Shown in pieces: positions 8,388 through 16,979 of a stretch of 64,000 nucleotides of DNA. Both the position numbers and the translations under genes were made by a program. The notes under the pieces are model-generated. The model ran no database searches. It was not told where the DNA came from and saw only the letters and a program-made list of their open reading frames with translations. Origin of the DNA: Limnohabitans sp. (GTDB taxonomy: Bacteria > Pseudomonadota > Gammaproteobacteria > Burkholderiales > Burkholderiaceae_C); NCBI GenBank assembly GCA_030158125.1, contig JAOATL010000021.1:62001-126000 (forward strand), read 5' to 3'. The first letter of the stretch is position 1. The number at the start of each line of letters is the position of its first letter.

Positions 8388-9770
8388 ATGGACTACACAC
8401 ACCTGATCTCATCCATTGTGCGCGGCATGGAGTACTTTTTTCATGCGCATTTACTGCTGGCATTGCTTGCATACATTGTTGTCGCAGCCTTGCTCCGAAA
8501 GCACATGCGGCACTTAGGCTACCGTGACATTTCGCACGAAAAAGTCCCTTTTGAAAAATTCAAAGCGCCCAAAGTCAGCATCCTGATTCCGGTTTTCAAT
8601 GAACAAGAAGGCATCATCGAAAGCGTGCAAGCATCGCTTTCCACAGACTATCCCAACTTTGAAATTTGGGTGATCGATGATGGCTCTAGCGATCAAACTT
8701 TGAATCAGCTGCAAGAATCTTTTCTATTGAAGCCAATAGAGACCCCAAAGTGTCAGCCGCTATGCCAGACCCAAGCCACCCGCGTGTTCCAGTCAAGCAC
8801 ATGGCCAAATTTGCGCGTTATACAAAAACCGCATTCCGGCAAAGCAGACAGCCTGAACATGGGCATTCAATACAGCCAAGGGCAATATGTGTGTTGCATC
8901 GACAGCGATTCCATCATCACGCCCGACGCCCTCAGAAAGCTGATCATCAAGTTCATCAACGAGCCCACCCTCATTGCTTTGGGTGGTGCCATTGCGCCCA
9001 GCAATGAAATTATGGTGCGCCAAGGTGAAGTGCTTAGGAAGACCACAAAAACCTCCATTTTTGTGGGTGTGCAAATCATTGAATACCTGCGCTCGTTTAC
9101 CGCATGGCGAACAGGATGGTCTTATTTGGATGGATTGCTCATCATTGGCGGAGCGCTTACCGTTTTTGAAAAATCTGCAGTCCTCAAAGTAGGTGGCTAC
9201 AGAACCGACGCCTCCTGCGAAGACTTGGAAATTATTCTGACCTTGCATGAGTACCATTTGAAGAACAACTTGCCATACAAAATATGGACGATTCCAAACG
9301 TGATTTGTTGGACCCGTGTTCCCAAAACGAAAGAAGATCTGAAGCGGCAACGCATTCGTTGGATGTGGGGGGCTTTGCAAAGCCTAAGGTGGCACAAGCA
9401 ACTGATGTTCACTCAAAAGAGCGCACTGATTGGCTGGTTTTCATTTCCGCACATTGTCTTCATCGAAGCCTTTGCGCCCGTGATTGAACTCCTAGGGTTG
9501 CTGTCCATGATCGCCTGCGCCCTAACCGGTCTTTTGTCGTTTAGTTCCTGCCTCATCTACGGCTTGCTAATCTATGCCTTAAGTGGCTTTTACTCTTGGT
9601 ACGCCATAGCCACCAACGATCACTACATCAACAGCTTCCAATCACTCCAACAAATCTTGCGGCTGGGGGCTGTTGGCCTGATTGAGCCCATTGGCTACAG
9701 ACAGCGCGATGCCTATTGGCGAATGATTGGGTGGTGGCGATGGATCAATGGCCAACCGATCAAGTGGTAG
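8388..9770 (+). CDS. Processive family-2 glycosyltransferase (PgaC/BcsA/HyaD-like membrane protein)
   Basis: A 460-residue GT2 enzyme with an N-terminal membrane helix (LLLALLAYIVVAALL), a cytosolic catalytic domain and several C-terminal membrane helices. Processive-synthase motifs are present: the nucleotide-binding VIDDGSSD (about residues 94-101), DSDS (about 170), the CEDLEI region (acceptor/base Asp), and QRIRW (QxxRW, about 320). This layout is that of enzymes polymerising a beta-linked exopolysaccharide such as poly-GlcNAc, but no pgaA/B/D, cyclic-di-GMP domain or export genes lie nearby, so product and export route are open. It is translationally close-coupled to the HEAT-like protein upstream. 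Confidence 0.8.
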   Translation: MDYTHLISSIVRGMEYFFHAHLLLALLAYIVVAALLRKHMRHLGYRDISHEKVPFEKFKAPKVSILIPVFNEQEGIIESVQASLSTDYPNFEIWVIDDGSSDQTLNQLQESFLLKPIETPKCQPLCQTQATRVFQSSTWPNLRVIQKPHSGKADSLNMGIQYSQGQYVCCIDSDSIITPDALRKLIIKFINEPTLIALGGAIAPSNEIMVRQGEVLRKTTKTSIFVGVQIIEYLRSFTAWRTGWSYLDGLLIIGGALTVFEKSAVLKVGGYRTDASCEDLEIILTLHEYHLKNNLPYKIWTIPNVICWTRVPKTKEDLKRQRIRWMWGALQSLRWHKQLMFTQKSALIGWFSFPHIVFIEAFAPVIELLGLLSMIACALTGLLSFSSCLIYGLLIYALSGFYSWYAIATNDHYINSFQSLQQILRLGAVGLIEPIGYRQRDAYWRMIGWWRWINGQPIKW

Positions 9771-9943
9771 CTGCTGATGGACGAATGGCTGCAGAATTCA
9801 AACTTTTAATGCGTCGATAGGTCATGACATGCAAGCCGCCTCATGATCGCGCAAGCTCGCACCACAACAAGGCATCTCTAGCAACTTTGGCACAAAAAAG
9901 CCGCCAAACAGATGCCAATCAAGTGACAAAGAGCCCCTTAGGC

Positions 9944-9959
9944 TGGCACAAATTCTGCT
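9944..9959 (+). promoter_or_regulatory. Candidate sigma-54 (-24/-12) promoter
   Basis: The sequence CTGGCACAAATTCTGCT has GG at 9945-9946 and GC at 9957-9958 with exactly 10 bases between them, close to the RpoN consensus TGGCAC-N5-TTGCW. It points toward the oxygenase gene at 10055, giving an expected transcript start near 9970 and a leader of about 85 bases. The rest of the 284-bp gap after the glycosyltransferase gene shows no other gene. No enhancer-binding protein gene lies next to it. Confidence 0.5.
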
Positions 9960-9964
9960 AATCT

Positions 9965-10004
9965 ACGCCTAAGAGTAGAAGCGTTCACCTGCCCCATTAG
10001 GCGT
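9965..10004 (+). promoter_or_regulatory. Inverted repeat in the leader of the oxygenase gene
   Basis: ACGCCTAA (9965-9972) and TTAGGCGT (9997-10004) are perfect 8-bp arms separated by 24 bases. The left arm overlaps the transcript start predicted for the sigma-54 candidate, so the repeat would lie at or just inside the 5' end of the mRNA. It could be a repressor site or a leader hairpin. Confidence 0.4.
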
Positions 10005-10054
10005 GCAGTTCGGAAATTGCTCTTGAAGTGTTCAACCACATTCAGGAGATATTC

Positions 10055-11041
10055 ATGTCTGCTTCCGCCATGACCGAAATGGTCAAAGAGTCCCGCATGG
10101 GCGCATTGGGCACGCTCAACACCACACGTGAGGTCAGGCAAATTGACCTCAGCAATTTTGACCATCGCAAAAACGAAATTGCCGACCAACTTTGGAGTGC
10201 GGCCATCGATGTTGGCTTCTTTCAGCTGGTCAACCACGGCATCGACATTGCACGCATCCGACAGGCCTTTGCCATGTCTGAAAAATTCTTTGGCCTACCC
10301 AACGAAGTCAAAGCCAAATACCCGCACAGCAAAGCTGACAACGTTGGCTGGGAAAACATGGCGCAAATTCGCCCCTCTGTTGGCACACCCGATCAAAAGG
10401 AAAGCTATCAAATCACCCTGCCCCGCATGACAAACTTATGGCCTACCGAAACAGAGTTGCCCAACTTCAAACAAGAGATGGTTGAATTTGAAGGCATGTG
10501 CTGGGCCATTGCCACCAAGGTGTTGTCGTGCTTCGCCATGAAGCTGGGATTTGACAATGACTTTTTCACCAAAGCTCACGATCCCAAACTGCCAGACTAT
10601 CAAAGCACTTTGCGACTTCTGCATTACTACCAACTCACCCAAGAACAATTGACCAACATGGGCTTGTGGCGCGGCGGTGCGCACACCGACTTTGACTGCC
10701 TCACCCTGCTCTTTCAGCGTCCTAACCAAGGCGGCCTAGAGGTGTGTCCCGGTAAAGAAATGGCAGAACAAGCATGGACGCCTGTGCCGCCGCTTGAAGA
10801 AGTGATCACCTGCAATATTGGCGACATGCTGATGCGCTGGAGCGATGACGTGCTGCCATCCAATTTTCACCGTGTGCGCAATCCTCAAGCAGGCGAACAC
10901 ATGGGCGATCGGTACAGCATTGCATTTTTTGCACAAGCCAATCGCGATGCCATCATTCAAGGACCGCAAAAAAAGTACCCGCCCATCAGCGCAGGGGACT
11001 ATTTAAAGCAACGGGTGATGGCGAACTTCAAAGAAATTTAA
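10055..11041 (+). CDS. Isopenicillin N synthase-like Fe(II)/2-oxoglutarate oxygenase
   Basis: A 328-residue member of the IPNS/2OG-Fe(II) family. It has an N-terminal DIOX_N-type region (VGFFQLVNHGIDIARIRQAF), then the iron motif GAHTDFD (His about 210, Asp about 212), the distal His in SNFHRVRNP (about 272), and the cosubstrate Arg in RYSIAFF (about 286). The start at 10055 follows AGGAG at 10044-10048; a longer in-frame start at 10028 lacks a ribosome-binding site. Family members hydroxylate or desaturate small metabolites, or form ethylene, in the cytosol. No neighbour reveals the substrate. The candidate sigma-54 promoter upstream hints at nitrogen- or carbon-source control. Confidence 0.85.
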   Translation: MSASAMTEMVKESRMGALGTLNTTREVRQIDLSNFDHRKNEIADQLWSAAIDVGFFQLVNHGIDIARIRQAFAMSEKFFGLPNEVKAKYPHSKADNVGWENMAQIRPSVGTPDQKESYQITLPRMTNLWPTETELPNFKQEMVEFEGMCWAIATKVLSCFAMKLGFDNDFFTKAHDPKLPDYQSTLRLLHYYQLTQEQLTNMGLWRGGAHTDFDCLTLLFQRPNQGGLEVCPGKEMAEQAWTPVPPLEEVITCNIGDMLMRWSDDVLPSNFHRVRNPQAGEHMGDRYSIAFFAQANRDAIIQGPQKKYPPISAGDYLKQRVMANFKEI

Positions 11042-11108
11042 AACGTTCAAGGGGCATCTCCGCTTAAATCCTGAATATTTCAAGAGTTGCGTTGTATAAA
11101 GTGCAGAC

Positions 11109-12497
11109 ATGACACGACTCTTGAACCCCAACATTTTGCGTCTGGGCGCTGGTGCAGGCTACGCCGGCGACCGCATTCCACCAGCTGTGGCCTTGGCCGA
11201 AAAAGGCCGGCTCGATTATTTGATTTTCGAATGTCTAGCCGAGCGCACCATTGCGTTGGCACAGCTAGAAAAGTTAAAAAATCCACACAGTGGCTTTGAC
11301 CCGTTGTTAAGAGCACGCATGAAAGCTGTGCTGCCTGCCTGTATGGCCAACGGCACACGCATCATCACCAACATGGGCGCTGCAAATCCATTGCAAGCCG
11401 GTCGAGAGGTGCTTGAAGTTGCCCAGGCTTTAGGCATTGACCAACTCAAAGTAGCCGTTGTTTTGGGCGATGATGTTTTGAGCTTGCTTCAAACCGACTA
11501 CTTGTCTGAACCTTTGATAGACAGCAAGCAAACAGTGGCAGACATACAACCCCTGCTGGTTTCTGCCAATGCCTATTTGGGCGCAGAGGCGCTGCTGCCT
11601 GCATTGCAAACAGAGGCGCAGGTCATCATCTGCGGCCGGGTGGCCGATCCAGCCTTGTTCTTGGCGCCTCTCATGCACCACTTTCAATGGCAAGCAGACG
11701 ATTGGCCTCTTTTGGGCAAAGGCGTCATGGTGGGCCATTTGCTGGAATGCGCCGCCCAAATAACGGGCGGCTACTTTGCAGACCCTGGCTACAAAGATGT
11801 ACCCAATTTGGCACGGTTGGGTTTTCCGTTGGCCGAGGTCAATTCGCAAGGCGATGTGGTCATCACCAAACTGGCCGATGCAGGCGGTTGCGTCACGGTG
11901 CAAACTTGCACCGAACAACTGCTCTACGAAATAGAAAATCCTGCACAGTATTTTCAGCCCGATGTGGTGGCCGACTTTTCGCAAGTGCAACTCATTCAGG
12001 CAGCACCAGACAGAGTTCAGGCGACCGGTGCTAGCGGCTCCCCTCGCACCGATACGCTCAAGGTCACCTTGGGGTACCGCGATGGTTTTGTGGGCGAAGG
12101 TCAAATCTCTTATGCCGGCCCCAATGCCAGAGCGCGGGGCCAATTGGCCCTCGAATTGGTAAAAGCTCGCTTGGCAGACGCAGGCTTGGGAGATTTTGAA
12201 GCGCGCTACGACCTGATTGGCGTCAACGCCATATTTGGCAACGCCCCAGCACGTCAGAAAATGGCAGATACCGAGCCAGCGGAAGTGAGGCTTAGAGTGG
12301 CCGTGCGGGTTCAAACACAAGCACAAGCCATCGACATTGCCAATGAAGTGGAAGCGCTCTATACCAATGGGCCTGCCGGTGGCGGTGGTGCCAGCAAATC
12401 GGTGCGCGAAGTCATTGCAGCCACCGCCATGTTGATGCCAAGAGCCGTCATTCAAACGCAAACTGTGCTGCTAGACAATTCAATTGGGGGGAGCTGA
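11109..12497 (+). CDS. AtuA-like acyclic terpene utilization family protein (DUF1446)
   Basis: A 462-residue protein matching the DUF1446/AtuA family: an N-terminal glycine-rich start (NILRLGAGAGYAGDRIPPAV), then LIFECLAERTIALAQ, TNMGAANPL and VIICGRVADPALFLAP, all typical blocks. AtuA belongs to the citronellol/geraniol degradation cluster of Pseudomonas, but homologs occur in many other catabolic clusters and no enzymatic reaction is established for this class. Here it overlaps the start region of its small partner and precedes a periplasmic binding protein gene, so the three look like one operon for an imported carboxylate. No atuC/atuF carboxylase genes are present, so terpene use is not supported. 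Confidence 0.82.
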   Translation: MTRLLNPNILRLGAGAGYAGDRIPPAVALAEKGRLDYLIFECLAERTIALAQLEKLKNPHSGFDPLLRARMKAVLPACMANGTRIITNMGAANPLQAGREVLEVAQALGIDQLKVAVVLGDDVLSLLQTDYLSEPLIDSKQTVADIQPLLVSANAYLGAEALLPALQTEAQVIICGRVADPALFLAPLMHHFQWQADDWPLLGKGVMVGHLLECAAQITGGYFADPGYKDVPNLARLGFPLAEVNSQGDVVITKLADAGGCVTVQTCTEQLLYEIENPAQYFQPDVVADFSQVQLIQAAPDRVQATGASGSPRTDTLKVTLGYRDGFVGEGQISYAGPNARARGQLALELVKARLADAGLGDFEARYDLIGVNAIFGNAPARQKMADTEPAEVRLRVAVRVQTQAQAIDIANEVEALYTNGPAGGGGASKSVREVIAATAMLMPRAVIQTQTVLLDNSIGGS

Positions 12498-12498
12498 C

Positions 12499-12801
12499 AT
12501 GCTGTTACGCAACATTGCACACACGCGAACCGGCGACAAAGGCAACCGGTCCACTTTGTCGGTTATTGCATACAACCCAAAAGATTTCGAACGTCTTGAA
12601 AAATGTGTCACACCCGAGATTGTTTTGGCCCACTTTGAGGGCATTGTGATGGGCCCCATTGATCGCTACAGCCTGCCCCAACTTGGCGCCCTGAACTTTG
12701 TCATGCACAACGCACTGGGCGGAGGTGTTACCCGCTCCCTGGCACTAGATGCCCACGGGAAATGCCTGAGTGCCAAACTGCTAGATCTTGTGATTGAATA
12801 G
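12499..12801 (+). CDS. AtuA-associated small protein
   Basis: A 100-residue protein that commonly follows AtuA-like genes or is fused to them. The opening LRNIAHTRTGDKGNRSTLS and the central FEGIVMGPIDRY and LNFVMHNALGGGVTRSLALD blocks are diagnostic. The start at 12499 is one base past the AtuA stop (TGACATG) with GGGGAG upstream, indicating translational coupling. It probably forms a complex with the larger protein (inference from frequent fusion). The biochemical role is unknown. Confidence 0.8.
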   Translation: MLLRNIAHTRTGDKGNRSTLSVIAYNPKDFERLEKCVTPEIVLAHFEGIVMGPIDRYSLPQLGALNFVMHNALGGGVTRSLALDAHGKCLSAKLLDLVIE

Positions 12802-12825
12802 AGCTGTTTTGATATTGGAGTCATC

Positions 12826-13818
12826 ATGAAAAATATTCGTTCTTTCGGTTTGAAAAAAACCTTGCTCAGCGCTTTGTTAGGCTTTGGCCTTGCACTTGGT
12901 GCAACGCATGCACAGGCTCAGGCCTACCCCAATAAACCCATCAAGGCCATCGTGCCGTTTGCAGCGGGCAGCGCCACCGACCAAATTGGCCGCGCCTTTG
13001 CGCAAAAAATGTCGGAAGTTTTGGGCCAACCCATCGTGGTTGAAAACAAAGCCGGCGTCAACGGCATGCTGGGAGCCGACGCTGTGGCCAAGTCTGCGCC
13101 CGATGGCTACACCATTCTCATTGGTACCAACAGCACCAATGCCGCCCTCAAAAGCTTGATGAAAAAACTGCCTTATGACCAAGACACCGCCTTTGCGCCA
13201 GTGGGCTACATGGGCTCGGTGCCCTTGATTGTGGCGGTCAACAACGACGTGCCAGCTAAAAACTTGAAAGAGTTTGTCGACTTGGCCAAGTCCAAACCCA
13301 CACATGTCACGTTTGCCAGCGCCAGCACTTCCCAATTGGTGTCCAGCGAAGTACTGGCCAGCATGGCCGGCATTCAAATGACGCACGTACCCTACAAAAG
13401 CGGCCCTGCAGCCATGACCGACCTCATTGGTGGCCAGGTCAACATGTTCTCTGCCGACTTTGCCGTCATGCTGCCACAAATCAAAGCAGGCAAGATTCGC
13501 GGCTTGGCCGTCACCGCCACCCAGCGCTCCAAAGCCATTCCAGAGTTGCCCACCGTCAACGAAGCACTCGGCATGAAAGACTACGAGTTGATTGCTTACT
13601 TTGCCATGTTTGCTCCTGCGGGCACACCAGCCGACATCGTTCAAAAGTTGAACGTGGCGCTGAATGCTGCAGCCAACGACAAAGCCATTTTGGAGCGTTT
13701 TTCAGCACTTGGATTTGAAACAGCACCTGCTTCACCTGAAGCTTTGGCTCAGCGCTCAAAATTAGAGACAGCCAAATGGGCCAAGGCCATTCGCGAAGCC
13801 AAAATTGAACCGCAATAA
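12826..13818 (+). CDS. Bug/TctC-type tripartite tricarboxylate transporter substrate-binding protein
   Basis: A 330-residue periplasmic solute-binding protein. It has a signal peptide (KKTLLSALLGFGLALGATHAQAQ), then the family start AYPNKPIKAIVPFAAGSATD, and later YTILIGTNSTNAA and MTHVPYKSGPAAMTDLIGGQ. Bug proteins bind small carboxylates, amides or aromatic acids and feed TctAB permeases; no tctA/tctB gene is in the window. It follows the AtuA pair by 24 bases, suggesting that it supplies their substrate. Confidence 0.92.
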   Translation: MKNIRSFGLKKTLLSALLGFGLALGATHAQAQAYPNKPIKAIVPFAAGSATDQIGRAFAQKMSEVLGQPIVVENKAGVNGMLGADAVAKSAPDGYTILIGTNSTNAALKSLMKKLPYDQDTAFAPVGYMGSVPLIVAVNNDVPAKNLKEFVDLAKSKPTHVTFASASTSQLVSSEVLASMAGIQMTHVPYKSGPAAMTDLIGGQVNMFSADFAVMLPQIKAGKIRGLAVTATQRSKAIPELPTVNEALGMKDYELIAYFAMFAPAGTPADIVQKLNVALNAAANDKAILERFSALGFETAPASPEALAQRSKLETAKWAKAIREAKIEPQ

Positions 13819-13840
13819 AATTCAATCGCGACGACCTCCA

Positions 13841-15922
13841 TCACTTCATTCTCTTTTTGGCCTGACTGGGCTTTTCAGCTTTGGCATAAGCGTCAAGCCC
13901 AGCTTCACGGTCTAGTGGCACAGCCGTTGCAGTGGTGGTGTGCACAGGCGGTTGCAAATGCGGCGGGAAAAACGCCAGCTTTTGATTTTTTGCAAGTTTA
14001 TTGGTTCGCTCTAAATCCAGATCACGTTCGTTAACGCCACTGGGTGAAACGCACACGCCATTGATAATTTCCAAATCAAACCACCATCGCTTAAAGGCAT
14101 TGCGCATGCCTGCGCCAATTTGATCGTCATAATCAATGAGCGCTCTTCTCGCACTTGGAACCTTGATTGACAGCTCAAGCAGCCGCGCCGATTCAACAAG
14201 ATCTTCTCTGTTGTAAGGGCAGGTTTTCATACACCGGCCACAAGCTGATCCCTTCATGTTGGTTAAGCGATACTTGCCGCATTTTTCAACATCGGGTTTC
14301 CATATTTCATAGCCATTGAACATCACCTTGGGACCAAAAGGGATGGCATTGCATGGACATTCCCGCGCGCACTTCATGCACATGTTGCACACAGATTGCA
14401 AGCCAAAATTAACAGGTTGGTCAAACGCCAACGGCAAGTCGGTGGTCAGTAAAACGCTTTTGGAGCGCGGTCCAATGAAGGGGTTTAAAACCAACTCGCC
14501 AATGCGCGAGAGCTCGCCCAAGCCGGCCAATAAAGTAGCTGGGATGTGCAAGATATCTGACTCTGCATTGGTGTGTGCACGGGCAGAAAACCCGAGGCGG
14601 CGCAAATGTGCGCCCATGACGCCTGCTATGAAGGCGCCTCGCATGTATCCCCGCATAGACTGTGCCCCAGAAATCCAATCGTCGCCAGAAGCGCCCTCCA
14701 TGGTTTCAAATCCTTGGTCAAGCAACATGACAATGCAGTGCTTGTGGGTGGGCTCAATGGGCTTGGCTTGCTGCGCTTCATGCGAATAAAACATCCACGG
14801 TTCTGCTTCGCAAATGCCAACCAAATCAGCCCCTAAAAAATATGCCAGTGCTTTGATTGAATCTGCGTTTCTATGCGCATCTGACAAATCTTCACTTGTA
14901 TTGGCAGGCACGAGGCGCTCGTATGATCCTTGCATTGGCACCATGTTGCGTATCAAGGGCGTCATGGCAAACGCCAATGGATGCTTGGTGGCAAAGCGCA
15001 TGCGCTGCACCTTGGCTTTTTCACCCAAATCACCAGAAATTGCACGCGTGAATAAATCGGCGCGCTTGCTGTTGCGAATGATCTCCTCGCGAATGATGAG
15101 CGTTGTAGGTTCAGGCACTCGCGTCAGTGTTTCCATGGGGTAGCGCCCTAAATGCAAAGGGCGCAACTGGGCTTCTGATTCTGCCCATCCTGGTCGGGTG
15201 CCATGTTTGCCCATGTAAGCATCAGAATCTGGCCAATCTAAGGAAGCGTTGGATGCAATGGGCAAATCAATTTCCAAGGGCAAATTGGTGCTGATGGCCG
15301 CCAATGCAAAGCCAGATTTCAGAAAAGGCATTTTGAGTATGCCGTTTTCTGATCGCGCGATGCCTGCACGTTGCGCCAGCGCCTCTAAGTTCAAAAGCGT
15401 GTTGCCCGCCACATGACCGCGCGCGCTGTACCCAAGTGCGCGAATGTAGCCTGCCAAGACAACAGCCACCTCGGTCGCACGTGCATCTGTTCGGGCCTTG
15501 TTGCTGCCATGCAGCCACTGGGCGCCAGGCTCTCCAGATTTGGGATCGCGACTGAACTCCACAAGAATCATCAACGCATGGGTGTGCTTAGGCGCGTTGC
15601 TTGAAAAATCTGTGGGTTCAATGGCGCACACGCCAGCCAGTGTCGCATCTAAAAAATAAGCAGATGCCTTCAGATTTTTACTTCGGACGCTTAAATTTTC
15701 AGGCAGCGGTGCACAGGCATTTGCTGGCTCGCCATCCAGGTACTGTTCAAAAAGGGCTTGATAAGCCGACAAGGCATCGTTGAGCGAATGTGGCCCCGCA
15801 GGATATTGATCCTGAGGTGATGCGGCTGCGATTTCTTCCGCGTGGGCGTCGCGTGCTAGCAATTCAGTGGGAAAGTCGCCCATGTCGAAGTGTCGCGAAC
15901 GGTTTGAAAATAGTCGTGTCAT
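13841..15922 (-). CDS. Cytosolic reductive dehalogenase-like protein with two [4Fe-4S] clusters
   Basis: A 693-residue protein. The C-terminal third has two cluster motifs: CNMCMKCARECP (about residues 511-523), and an isolated Cys in KCGKYRLTN followed by ACGRCMKTCPYN (about 547-570). The region before it (about 320-500) resembles the cobalamin-binding core of reductive dehalogenases, and a diverged copy appears earlier (about 65-250): compare SAYFLDATLAGVCAIEP with LAYFLGADLVGICEAEP. Such duplicated, non-exported proteins resemble the catabolic NpRdhA/BhbA group, but there is no C-terminal FMN/2Fe-2S reductase domain, no Tat signal and no RdhB anchor gene. Activity could be dehalogenation or another cobalamin- or Fe-S-dependent reduction. 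It is divergent from the Bug/sulfatase operon. Confidence 0.7.
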   Translation of the reverse strand: MTRLFSNRSRHFDMGDFPTELLARDAHAEEIAAASPQDQYPAGPHSLNDALSAYQALFEQYLDGEPANACAPLPENLSVRSKNLKASAYFLDATLAGVCAIEPTDFSSNAPKHTHALMILVEFSRDPKSGEPGAQWLHGSNKARTDARATEVAVVLAGYIRALGYSARGHVAGNTLLNLEALAQRAGIARSENGILKMPFLKSGFALAAISTNLPLEIDLPIASNASLDWPDSDAYMGKHGTRPGWAESEAQLRPLHLGRYPMETLTRVPEPTTLIIREEIIRNSKRADLFTRAISGDLGEKAKVQRMRFATKHPLAFAMTPLIRNMVPMQGSYERLVPANTSEDLSDAHRNADSIKALAYFLGADLVGICEAEPWMFYSHEAQQAKPIEPTHKHCIVMLLDQGFETMEGASGDDWISGAQSMRGYMRGAFIAGVMGAHLRRLGFSARAHTNAESDILHIPATLLAGLGELSRIGELVLNPFIGPRSKSVLLTTDLPLAFDQPVNFGLQSVCNMCMKCARECPCNAIPFGPKVMFNGYEIWKPDVEKCGKYRLTNMKGSACGRCMKTCPYNREDLVESARLLELSIKVPSARRALIDYDDQIGAGMRNAFKRWWFDLEIINGVCVSPSGVNERDLDLERTNKLAKNQKLAFFPPHLQPPVHTTTATAVPLDREAGLDAYAKAEKPSQAKKRMK

Positions 15923-15987
15923 GATTTACATTCTGACTTATATTTTCAACAGGGGTGCCCATCAACCCCGTTCATGAGGAGACTTTT

Positions 15988-16974
15988 ATGTACGCAAACC
16001 ATCGTCCTATTTCTCGGCGCCTTTTGGGGCTTTGTGGGCTATTGGCCCTGCCATTGTCTTTGCTTTCACCCGCGGCAATGGCGCAAGACAAACCACCCCT
16101 CAAGATCATGGTGGGTTTTCCACCGGGCGGCTCTGCCGACATTCTTGCCCGCATGGTGGCTGACGCACTGCGAGATGACTTTGGCACCATCATCGTGGAC
16201 AACAAACCTGGCGCGGGGGGGCGTATTGCCTTGAACGCCGTCAAGCTGTCCAAACCAGACGGCCAGACAGTGATTGTCTTGCCCAGCGGTCCCATGGTGT
16301 TGTTCCCGCATGTCTACAAAAAACTCGACTACGACGCCGTGAAAGACTTTACGCCAATCTCGCAAATTGCACGCTTTCAGTTTGGTGTGGTGTCTGGCCC
16401 GGGCAGCAAAGCCAAAAATATGGCTGACATGTTGGCCATGGCCAAAAACGACCCAGGCAATGCCAGCTATGGCACACCCGGCAGTGGTACTTTGCCTCAC
16501 TTCATGGGCGTTTTAATGGCGCAATCAGCAGGCATCGAACTGAACCATGTGCCGTTTCAGGGTGGCGCGCCCGCCAACAACGCACTACTGGGCGGGCACA
16601 TCAGCTACAAATTTGACGTGGTGTCCGAAACGGCTGAAATGCACCGAGCAGGCAAAGTCCGCATCCTTGCCGTTACCGGAAACCAACGCGATCCACAAGT
16701 GCCCGAAGTACCCACCCTCAAAGAGTCAGGCGTCAATATGGAGGCCACCGCCTGGTTCGCGATGTACGGGCCTGCAGGTTTGAAAGGTGATGCACTCGCC
16801 CGCCTGGAAAAAGCCATGATGAAGATCACTCGCAACCCCGGCATCAAAGAAAAAATGCTCAAGCTCGGCTATGAACCCATTGGTTCCTCTTCCGCTGAAT
16901 TGGCCGCAGCGCAGAAAGCCGATCTGGCCCGATGGGAAAAACCCATCAAGGCCACAGGTGTACAACTGGACTGA
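15988..16974 (+). CDS. Bug/TctC-type substrate-binding protein preceding a sulfatase
   Basis: A 328-residue periplasmic binding protein with a signal peptide (RRLLGLCGLLALPLSLLSPAAMAQ) and family blocks PPLKIMVGFPPGGSADILAR, VDNKPGAGGRIALNA and NHVPFQGGAPANNALLGG. The start at 15988 follows GAGGAG; an in-frame GTG or ATG further up would place extra polar residues before the signal peptide. The sulfatase start is 5 bases after its stop, so this protein may recognise the same sulfated or desulfated ligand (inference). The 65-bp gap to the divergent dehalogenase-like gene must hold both promoters. Confidence 0.9.
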   Translation: MYANHRPISRRLLGLCGLLALPLSLLSPAAMAQDKPPLKIMVGFPPGGSADILARMVADALRDDFGTIIVDNKPGAGGRIALNAVKLSKPDGQTVIVLPSGPMVLFPHVYKKLDYDAVKDFTPISQIARFQFGVVSGPGSKAKNMADMLAMAKNDPGNASYGTPGSGTLPHFMGVLMAQSAGIELNHVPFQGGAPANNALLGGHISYKFDVVSETAEMHRAGKVRILAVTGNQRDPQVPEVPTLKESGVNMEATAWFAMYGPAGLKGDALARLEKAMMKITRNPGIKEKMLKLGYEPIGSSSAELAAAQKADLARWEKPIKATGVQLD

Positions 16975-16979
16975 TTTCA

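Noticed and set aside
11430-12461. 343-codon minus-strand frame opposite the AtuA-like gene
   Set aside because: The plus-strand protein has clear family motifs; the antisense product is His/Cys/Arg-rich without a recognised domain.
11109-12801. A terpene (citronellol/geraniol) degradation cluster
   Set aside because: Only the AtuA-like pair is present; the geranyl-CoA carboxylase and other atu genes are absent.
12877-13644. 255-codon minus-strand frame opposite the Bug gene
   Set aside because: Antisense shadow of a well-supported binding protein with a signal peptide.
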